From positions 1 to 28,600 of IMG/VR virus record IMGVR_UViG_3300025636_000512: a DNA stretch of 28,600 nt. One strand, written 5' to 3'. The translations under genes were made by a program, and so were the position numbers. The notes beneath the pieces were generated by a model, which worked only from the letters and a program-made list of their open reading frames with translations, was not told the DNA's origin and made no database searches. The DNA comes from a virus. Positions 24,701 to 28,600 of this stretch are shown here, in pieces; position 1 is the first letter of the stretch; each line of letters opens with the position of its first letter.

Positions 24701-27424
24701 ATAAGCACCTACCATCGCAGGATAATTTGCATTGATATATTCTACAACTTGTTCTTGAATAAATTCTTTATTATCAATCAGTGTTAGTGCCGCTGTTTCC
24801 CACTTACCGATATTTCTATATCCAGAACCGACATCTTTTAATCTACTTGGATCACGCAAGTAATGATATCCAAAGTATCCATCAACCTTTCCTGTTGATG
24901 GATTGATATATTCAACACCATTAGGTATACTGTCTATTTTAATAATTACATTTGGTGCGCCGCCTGATCCTAATTGCGAATCAGGTATAGTAATTAAATC
25001 ACCCGCTTGGAAATCTTTTCCTTTATTCGGTAAGCTAACATCTGTTATTGCTCCGATCGAATCAATTGTAACAGAGAAAATTGCATCACTACCAAGACCA
25101 GTTGAAGTATAGTCTTGATCTGTAATTGTATAAACTCCAGCCGTGCGTGATCCATCTGCAGGTGTTGTAACACTTATTGTACCAATTTCACTACGACCTA
25201 ATACTAACCCATCAAATTCTCTATCTCTATAAAAGAAAGTACCAGCGTAAGGTGATTGCGAAATACGATCTTTAGGACGTATTAGGCAACGTCTAAATTC
25301 GTCCCCTAAAATTGTTACGTTTGCTGGAACACGTATAGGATAATCTTCGTAATATATTCCTGATTCGACAAGTAATGTAACTTGTGTTTCTCTTACAATG
25401 TTGCCGTATTCTAATTGTTCTCCTGGCAAAAAGTTAATAGGTTCAAGTAACTGTATTTCAATTTGGTCTACGTCAGAAGCTGGAGACAATCCTCCTGAAC
25501 CGGTTTTATATTCAATAATTCTACCTATCGCTCCGGAATCTTTACCACGTACTACTTTACCCGGAATAATATCTGTGTTTTCCGGGTTAGCTTGATCAAT
25601 AAATCCAAAATTACCATTGTTAAGATTAATTTTATATACTGTATTACCGTCAACTACTGTTGGAGCTTGTAAAGGTCCGTCATCAATAATTTGAAGTATT
25701 AATTCAAATTTTCCGTCAATAGCAGTATCAGCAGCTGGATCAGGTTGATTAACCTGAACGTCATCAACTACTTCTTCAAAAATTTGGGTAACACGATTTT
25801 GGTATGTTGTAGCAACCGGAGTACCTGCAATAATGTTTTGTACAATTGTTCTAGCATATTCTATACCTGCCACTGTTTCAATTTTTTGACTACCAATTGC
25901 TTTTTGTGCGCTTGGATTAGAATAATATCTAAATCCGCTCCAGCGAGACAGATAGTTTGCGTTATTTCCTAGTAATGCATCTAAAGTAACAGCTTCAAGA
26001 ATATAACCTATATCTCTTTCACATATCTCTTCGTCGTATGATCCTACAAAGTCTGGATATGTTGCATTAATATACGATGTTACTTCTTTCTGAATAAACT
26101 CTTTATTTTTTATAATTCTTGATCTTGCATTAGTACGTAGTATTCCGCCGATTGCGTCTGTAGGATCAGCACCAGCTGTTATAATATTAGGAACACTTTC
26201 GCCATTATTGTATGTCATGGTCTGCATGTATGGACCAGGTTCATACGGAGCAGTAATAATAACTTCTTCTGCTTTCCGTGCCGCTGCATTTATTGTTCTA
26301 TATGCGTATGCAGGATTTCGTCCTTCTCTACCTCGAGGAGTATTTGTTTGTCTATCGTCGCCATTTTGTGCAACATAAAGATTAACTTCACTAGATGCAG
26401 CAAGGTTGTCTACATATAATTTTGTTGCAGCCTGTAAATCGTCTGTACTGTTAGGTAAACCAAATCCACTTAATTCACCTGGATGGTCTGACAAGTTTAA
26501 TACACCTGTCATAGTATCGCCTTGTCGCCTTACTATGCTCTTACGTGGTACAGCAACATTATCTAACCAAAAGCCTTCTAACTCACTGTCGTATGCTGCA
26601 TCAGTAATTGTAAATGTACCTGTGCCGCCTGACAACGCTATATTATTTAAGGAGTTTGTAAGTGCGTCTTGTTCTGTTTCAAATAATCTAATAGTAGTTG
26701 TATCAACTATGCGTATATGAACAATACCATTTGCTGGAATACCAAACGGATTAGATCCTGTTGATTTGAATACAAATGGAGCGCCATTATATGCTTCAGA
26801 TAATCCATGGGCTGATGCAAATGTTAAATTTTGCTGTAATATTCCGCTAGCAGTAAATACATATCCTGCTGCACTTGCAGGCTCGTTGTCTAGACGTAGT
26901 CCGCCGCCCGATACTTCTTTTGTTTGATAATTTCTATCTCCGTAATTTTTATCAATTACTAATGAACCCAAATCATAGTTTGTTCCGTATGTAGAATTAA
27001 ATTCTTCAAGTGCTGCTTGTGTAGTTGCTACATTAACAATTGGCTGTGCTGATGCATTCATTGGCCCTGACAATGTCGGTGTAGGGTCATTCGAAACTTT
27101 AGAAACAAGTTGTTTAATAATAAGTTTTCCATCAACACTAAAATCAAAACCAATCGTATCTGTTGTTCCGTCTAATGCATTATTAGATGCAAGTTGTAAA
27201 AAATTTATACCGGATCCGTTGCTTTTAACAGACGGTATCTTGTTTTCATTGCCTTCATATGTATTAGGAGTATCACTTAAATCCGTATATGATATCTGTC
27301 CACCAATACCAAATACAGCATATAATTCTTGAAAGTTTTCGTTTACTTTACGAAACGACTCACGTATGCTGTCGCCAGTGCCGTCATTACCTTCAATGCC
27401 GATATCAATTTGTTGCTTTGCCAT
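18704..27424 (-). CDS. Giant tail-fibre/adhesin-like virion protein, 2906 aa
   Basis: It opens with the shared N-terminal module (GNDGTGDSIRESFRKVNENF, residues 12-31). A fibre repeat GDTMTGVLNL...DLQAATKLYVDN lies at 302-340. A pectin-lyase-like beta-helix seems to start at 348 (LYVAQNGDDRQTN, YAYRTINAAARKA) and resume at about 682 (VTLLVESGIYYEDYPIRVPA, ILGDEFRRCLIRP). Four helical repeats lie between about 439 and 1450. Residues 1000-1047 resemble a carbohydrate-binding-like module, and 1538-1612 (SMLGNDFTQVNDLGYGLICV, TYYCWTSYYAKNGSEIRS) form a conserved-looking core. A second DAATKTYADSAQ fibre repeat lies further on. The end (2753-2906) is NIGSATKKYNNVYA, then YYADLAENYL and a compact beta domain RVAGVVSTNPAHLMNS...GRVPCKVVGKVTKGDML, like a C-terminal chaperone or capping domain. 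Probably a main host-recognition or baseplate protein; no enzymatic residue set was identified. Confidence 0.85.
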   Translation of the reverse strand: MAKQQIDIGIEGNDGTGDSIRESFRKVNENFQELYAVFGIGGQISYTDLSDTPNTYEGNENKIPSVKSNGSGINFLQLASNNALDGTTDTIGFDFSVDGKLIIKQLVSKVSNDPTPTLSGPMNASAQPIVNVATTQAALEEFNSTYGTNYDLGSLVIDKNYGDRNYQTKEVSGGGLRLDNEPASAAGYVFTASGILQQNLTFASAHGLSEAYNGAPFVFKSTGSNPFGIPANGIVHIRIVDTTTIRLFETEQDALTNSLNNIALSGGTGTFTITDAAYDSELEGFWLDNVAVPRKSIVRRQGDTMTGVLNLSDHPGELSGFGLPNSTDDLQAATKLYVDNLAASSEVNLYVAQNGDDRQTNTPRGREGRNPAYAYRTINAAARKAEEVIITAPYEPGPYMQTMTYNNGESVPNIITAGADPTDAIGGILRTNARSRIIKNKEFIQKEVTSYINATYPDFVGSYDEEICERDIGYILEAVTLDALLGNNANYLSRWSGFRYYSNPSAQKAIGSQKIETVAGIEYARTIVQNIIAGTPVATTYQNRVTQIFEEVVDDVQVNQPDPAADTAIDGKFELILQIIDDGPLQAPTVVDGNTVYKINLNNGNFGFIDQANPENTDIIPGKVVRGKDSGAIGRIIEYKTGSGGLSPASDVDQIEIQLLEPINFLPGEQLEYGNIVRETQVTLLVESGIYYEDYPIRVPANVTILGDEFRRCLIRPKDRISQSPYAGTFFYRDREFDGLVLGRSEIGTISVTTPADGSRTAGVYTITDQDYTSTGLGSDAIFSVTIDSIGAITDVSLPNKGKDFQAGDLITIPDSQLGSGGAPNVIIKIDSIPNGVEYINPSTGKVDGYFGYHYLRDPSRLKDVGSGYRNIGKWETAALTLIDNKEFIQEQVVEYINANYPAMVGAYSEVKSKRDTGYIVDSLIKDLRGGGNEFALETQGEFYEGSLGEINEAGCIAGMNYIYTLATSLLTGVTPPVLGDSLDYPTADLFNGSAEPDDWVADKLYRVGNVVKTIDAGLTVYYQCNTENTSNAILDAQEVNSYWTEVKGPQETVQLLIGTITFAFNANYNPPLRNDQMDVFLMNDATRVSNITVQGHGGFMCTLDPEGQVLTKSPYIQVGSSFSKSQNKQVFSGGMFIDAFTGNSSVQVVEKVDSSNFRLKVKSLPNQGLFIRKPQVPSAFYIDGRRFQINAVSQYDPDFGTAELILDRNSNDGNGFTGTTSSLITGINLDTVGTFEFNEDKCDRDTRYILEGIGYDVAFGTNYNSVTNGLAYRRSYANVVIDDQLTQTTTAIGVAKAEVAALPEVADSAASLADSNAGFDEVIDIITNGTANADAIVYSDPGVDSNKRFAREQLQTNRTFIGTEIDTWLTTTYPTYNAAAGYVQGELLTEINYIVDALSYDIQYGGNTAIKTFARFYFDDGVSILTATQKPIYVAMFTELKSIVEQIIVETYPSQDVSGTAATAAETTEISILMDAIIGAINSNTLSALPLTIYPVTSWAPSERVDAKNDIDANTALIAHRTVQSVNAPLGVTLQTAGNRSMLGNDFTQVNDLGYGLICVNGALSEMVSMFTYYCWTSYYAKNGSEIRSVTGSSCYGEYGLVAEGSDPNEIPDTIVLAQDMTLPAKTFDADLILTLTGNIETTATTQITQLVTGATGTVRVDTAQVSDGSASGSRYLYLTNVNGSFDTINELEITGGAGFGANSVPISVDTRGYGNAQEQLSIHVYDMLDPPSNRSEFDIFHPGRPSFARYEAANVEVMPHHVGEYPLINTTIPATLSSPGTPIGAIFSLYKTITYGYTASITNGGSGHAIGDTYTVLGSALSGTDVTHDAVITVSAVNGTGGITEVTVTGTPFVEETTPKYSGIVYKLNFSTSDVRYSTNGLLEAVGWGTFINYRRNQTHILNDIARPDVLTIRPSTAVVFDENPDIVYRSISFLTSDSIGNTLEDNVAQAGFDETYDYIRLIVDRTSAALTTHAGVGGTTQGATIGDDVIAVQATVDANEIYRLNNNQKTPEGNRPLGWTPTSLQPAPIISWNGKKHYVHNYRGVDALGAIVAPAEDNAYGLVDITEVGDDINVSAVAGLAGPVVLGNETVTLRAGLKSGAIGSVTINISTCRATAHDFLDVGTGGFNQSNYPNVIFGLPRESDQAKEVEERTKGRVFYVSTDQNGIFRVGRFFSVDQGTGTVTFSASLALSDVDGLGFKRGVVITEFSTDTAMTDNASDTVPTESAVRGYVNRRLGYDVNGTPVANKIGPGVLAPNGSVPMTDDLNAAGNTITNLSAPVSGSDAATKTYADSAQANNDTIPDFRDTEINGLVYKDLALPAVGQQLVTTGYKKLFLNADTIVAGPFERGDTITGTISGATGTLVDASSLVGYEGNLTSIVYIPTSVIDFNTSDVVTTPGGTQGTVVDGPVSEWANAVAGADNEISLTTDRIVTLSGNQVTSRYTAANFVIKDNIIVDAKVKADANIQQSKLLLNPGTTRANATGITQGDLGVASFDSGRFTSDNGWISIRPGSVPLADIENVATDTVLGRSVDGTGAISAVPFATVIDEGGGLLDSNFTSTILAASDSGEALIKTGAGTYGISNVTKTGEVNSIVKTDANGSIIVNSLILGASGYEVMSLTGAGNTTLQIKTPAQGTVLTAVGDGTGNPSGRVTAEFSGSVNIGGTGISEGLAQTANVSLTSQPVLGVDWIYTNFIEAAGERSNATTGIGIGSGTEASGVISIVTGDTGTGLSAKPFIFSKTGVVPDEDNVYNIGSATKKYNNVYATLFRGTATESYYADLAENYLGDKTYQAGTVLIFGGDAEVTETTKKGDHRVAGVVSTNPAHLMNSHCEGDNVTAIALQGRVPCKVVGKVTKGDMLVSAGIAGYAIVNNNPTVGSVIGKALEDKLDTERGVIEIVVGKH
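23075..26110 (-). repeat. Four diverged copies of a helical repeat within the 2906-aa protein
   Basis: Protein-level repeats follow the pattern (N)KEFIQxEVxxYINxxYP--VG-Y-E---RD-GYI-(D/E)A---D---G-N. Copies lie at residues about 439-535 (KEFIQKEVTSYINATYP, CERDIGYILEAV), 885-973 (KEFIQEQVVEYINANYP, KRDTGYIVDSL), 1237-1300 (FNEDKCDRDTRYILEGIGYD, lacking the first helix) and 1358-1450 (RTFIGTEIDTWLTTTYP, EINYIVDALSYDIQYGGN). Similarity is in protein rather than DNA, so the duplications are old. The copies interrupt the beta-helix entry, suggesting insertion domains projecting from the shaft. Confidence 0.75.
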
Positions 27425-27440
27425 TTATATATTGCTCCGT

Positions 27441-27803
27441 TTATATTGCTGCTGTTAGTTTGTTTATATCAAAATTTACACTTACACCGCATCCACATTC
27501 TGATTGTGCGTTAGGATTAATGATTTCGAACATTGAACCCATAATATCTTTTTTGTAATTTATTTCAGTGCCAATTAAAAACATTAAACTAGTGCTACCT
27601 ACTACAAAGGTACAATTAGTGTCTGTCTTTATAACTTCGTCACCATCTTCTAACTCATTAGGACTATTAATAGTTCCCCATTCATATTCAAATCCTGCAC
27701 AGCCGCCACCTTTAAGATTAAGCGTAACTGCATAGCACTCATTTTCTTCGCAGATAGTGTCTATTTGTGCTTTTGCTGTGTCAGTTAGTGTGCAGATTGC
27801 CAT
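27441..27803 (-). CDS. A-type Fe-S cluster carrier, IscA/ErpA/HesB-like
   Basis: The 120-residue protein has the three ligand cysteines of the family: C35 in LKGGGCAGFEYEW and C103/C105 in SECGCGVSV. Other family marks are the NxKGGGC turn and the GTEINYKKD stretch (78-86), and the length is normal. Such proteins accept and pass on Fe-S clusters in Isc/Suf assembly. It stands directly before the 2906-aa gene (16-base gap), at the head of the structural block rather than near metabolic genes, and has a late-promoter-like AATAAATA upstream, suggesting late expression. It may supply or mature Fe-S in a virion protein, or help the phage ferredoxin; both are inference. It could equally be a moron unrelated to its neighbours. 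Confidence 0.92.
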   Translation of the reverse strand: MAICTLTDTAKAQIDTICEENECYAVTLNLKGGGCAGFEYEWGTINSPNELEDGDEVIKTDTNCTFVVGSTSLMFLIGTEINYKKDIMGSMFEIINPNAQSECGCGVSVNFDINKLTAAI

Positions 27804-27816
27804 GATTTGTCCTTCT

Positions 27817-27846
27817 ATGATAGTATTTATTATTTAATTTTATAAT
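27817..27846 (+). promoter_or_regulatory. Possible sigma70-type promoter for the zinc-ribbon gene
   Basis: On the plus strand ATGATA (27817-27822) and TATAAT (27841-27846) are separated by 18 bases; the -10 is perfect and the -35 matches TTGACA in 4 of 6. The start codon is 18 bases past the -10, leaving a very short leader with no clear ribosome site. It overlaps the late-like box of the opposite strand, so early transcription rightward and late transcription leftward would use the same bases. Confidence 0.35.
27824..27831 (-). promoter_or_regulatory. T4-type late promoter -10 box, one mismatch (AATAAATA)
   Basis: The minus strand reads AATAAATACTATC, 7 of 8 matches to TATAAATA, about 20 bases before the IscA-like start with AAGGACAAATC between. 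It lies in the 61-base gap between the divergent IscA-like and zinc-ribbon genes. The four late-like boxes all sit at 20-25 bases from their start codons, a constant spacing that supports them together. Confidence 0.45.
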
Positions 27847-27864
27847 CTTAATGTAAATATAGTT

Positions 27865-28152
27865 ATGTTCATAAGAGAATTTAAAAAGCAAACACGGCAT
27901 GTGCGTACTAGCAAAATGGGCAAGGAACACGCCTATACACGCGAAGTTACTATGTGTGTATTTAGATGTGACAGTTGCGATCAAGAGTTTGAACGTTCTA
28001 GAGGTAGTATGGATCCTAAGCGACTAAGTAATTCCTACTTTCACGTATGTAAGAACTGCGATAGTAAGAAATTTGCTCAAAAGAAAGGCGTAGAACAGAA
28101 GCAAAAATGGAATATGACTGCTTCAAGCTCTACGCCTATTAGTAAACTATAA
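27865..28152 (+). CDS. Small zinc-ribbon protein, the only plus-strand gene, 95 aa
   Basis: Two cysteine pairs, C35-x2-C38 (FRCDSCDQEF) and C62-x2-C65 (HVCKNCDSKKF), are 23 residues apart and form a zinc ribbon or treble-clef-like site. The flanking sequence is basic (REFKKQTRHVRTSKMGK, KKFAQKKG), consistent with nucleic-acid binding. The Arg-rich RSRGSMDPKRLSNSYFH linker recalls HNH-type or ribosomal-protein zinc ribbons, but no nuclease His-Asn-His set is seen. It diverges from the IscA-like gene and converges with the copper-monooxygenase-like gene, abutting its stop. I recall similar small proteins in marine T4-like phages. Genes on the opposite strand are rare here, so an early regulatory role is possible. 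Confidence 0.8.
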   Translation: MFIREFKKQTRHVRTSKMGKEHAYTREVTMCVFRCDSCDQEFERSRGSMDPKRLSNSYFHVCKNCDSKKFAQKKGVEQKQKWNMTASSSTPISKL

Positions 28153-28600
28153 CTAGTCTACATTCTTCCAAGTAAATGCACCGAAGAACATTTCATCTTC
28201 ACTCATCTGTCCCCATGGCACTTCTCTGCTAGGATCAGGATTCATTGGATTGTCTGCTGAGTTATCAAACGCACCCTCTACAAACAAACGAGTTCCTGCA
28301 GGAATAAACTTAGGCTCTTTCCATGTGTATGAAAGTTGCCAAGCATAATCGTAGCGAGGAATATCAATTAATTCTTCTTCTGTGCCATCAGCATAGATTG
28401 CAGTTGCTTTCATACTCTTACCACGGAAATGCATGTGCGGTAAGAATGTGTGCAATCTAATATCATTCTTTAGAGTAATCTCTGCTGTCTGTACAAAGTT
28501 AGGATCGTATGGGGGAATAGGCGTCCAGTTGTTAGGGAAGATACAAGCACAGTCGCCTGCCATTCTCTCTTCTGGTACTACGCCCTCATCGTGGAAGTAC
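28153..28600 (-). CDS. Copper type II monooxygenase-like protein, C-terminal part (5' end outside window)
   Basis: The frame is open through the right edge (upstream residues read YFHDEGVVPEER), so the Met at 28563 is internal. Counting from that Met, visible features are NNWTPIPPYDPN, HTFLPHMHFRGKS with H43-x-H45, DIPRYDYAWQLSY, FDNSADNPMNPDP and DEMFFGAF with M125. The HMH pair and a later Met match the Cu-M ligands (two His, one Met) of the C-terminal domain of the PHM/DBM family and of related bacterial periplasmic proteins. The full bacterial forms are membrane-linked or exported oxygen-using enzymes. It ends right at the stop of the convergent zinc-ribbon gene. It would be a rare auxiliary gene in a phage; a signal peptide cannot be judged without the 5' end. 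Confidence 0.75.
   Translation of the reverse strand, partial: YFHDEGVVPEERMAGDCACIFPNNWTPIPPYDPNFVQTAEITLKNDIRLHTFLPHMHFRGKSMKATAIYADGTEEELIDIPRYDYAWQLSYTWKEPKFIPAGTRLFVEGAFDNSADNPMNPDPSREVPWGQMSEDEMFFGAFTWKNVD

Noticed and set aside
18704-27424. Peptidase activity at the C-terminus of the giant fibre (auto-cleaving chaperone type)
   Set aside because: The end resembles capping/chaperone domains in general layout, but I could not identify a catalytic residue pair, so only the structural role is noted.
27781-27984. Minus-strand open frame of 67 residues overlapping both IscA-like start and zinc-ribbon gene
   Set aside because: It crosses the intergenic region and a coding gene on the other strand, has no ribosome site and no recognisable sequence.
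1-28600. tRNA genes, CRISPR arrays, integrase or insertion sequence
   Set aside because: No cloverleaf-like sequences, spaced direct repeats, recombinase motifs or terminal inverted repeats were noticed on reading; dedicated tools were not run.

Overview
The window looks like part of the genome of a marine T4-like myovirus (tailed phage), AT-rich, with 26 of 27 supported genes on the minus strand, so reading order runs from high to low coordinates. Diagnostic genes are a gp44-type clamp loader, a DexA-type exonuclease, a gp31/GroES-type co-chaperonin and a MazG-type pyrophosphohydrolase. There is also a 19-kb block of very large tail/baseplate-adhesin genes with the architectures seen in marine T4-like phages, and several starts preceded by the T4 late-promoter -10 box TATAAATA or one-mismatch versions. 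The host is probably a marine heterotroph rather than a cyanobacterium: the 7Fe ferredoxin resembles proteobacterial FdxA and no photosynthesis gene is present. This host call is inference.

Right edge (27.4-28.6 kb): a partial copper type II monooxygenase-like gene abuts, stop to stop, the only plus-strand gene, a small zinc-ribbon protein. That gene diverges from an A-type Fe-S carrier (IscA/HesB-like), which lies directly before the adhesin block.

Structural block (7.1-27.4 kb): a 2906-aa tail-fibre/adhesin-like giant, a 50-aa hidden ORF, 220-aa and 395-aa fibre-like proteins, and a 1475-aa protein. The latter carries an apparently intact subtilisin (S8) domain, Calx-beta repeats, two cupredoxin-like domains with complete type 1 copper ligand sets, and a ~300-residue His-rich domain nested inside one Calx-beta repeat. 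Then come a 239-aa protein, a 1163-aa Ig-like protein, a 189-aa protein and an 80-aa protein. Four of these share an N-terminal module, probably a common virion attachment element.

Left block (0-7.1 kb), tightly packed with start/stop overlaps: a stand-alone DnaE-like fragment lacking catalytic aspartates, an acidic-tailed 114-aa protein, the co-chaperonin, MazG-like enzyme, a tandem pair of unusually AT-rich SGNH-like genes, a small membrane protein, DexA-like exonuclease, two hidden small genes (54 aa with a TTG start; 57 aa), a HAD-like phosphatase, class I fructose-bisphosphate aldolase, clamp loader, 7Fe ferredoxin and a partial dihydrofolate reductase at the left edge.

The block combines replication (clamp loader, exonuclease), nucleotide/folate metabolism (DHFR, MazG) and host-metabolism genes (aldolase, ferredoxin, HAD). 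Metal-binding proteins are unusually frequent: 7Fe ferredoxin, Fe-S carrier, two cupredoxin domains, a His-rich inserted domain, a zinc ribbon and a copper monooxygenase. No tRNA, rRNA, CRISPR, integrase or insertion sequence was seen, and no stretch over 300 bases lacks a gene once the small ORFs are counted.
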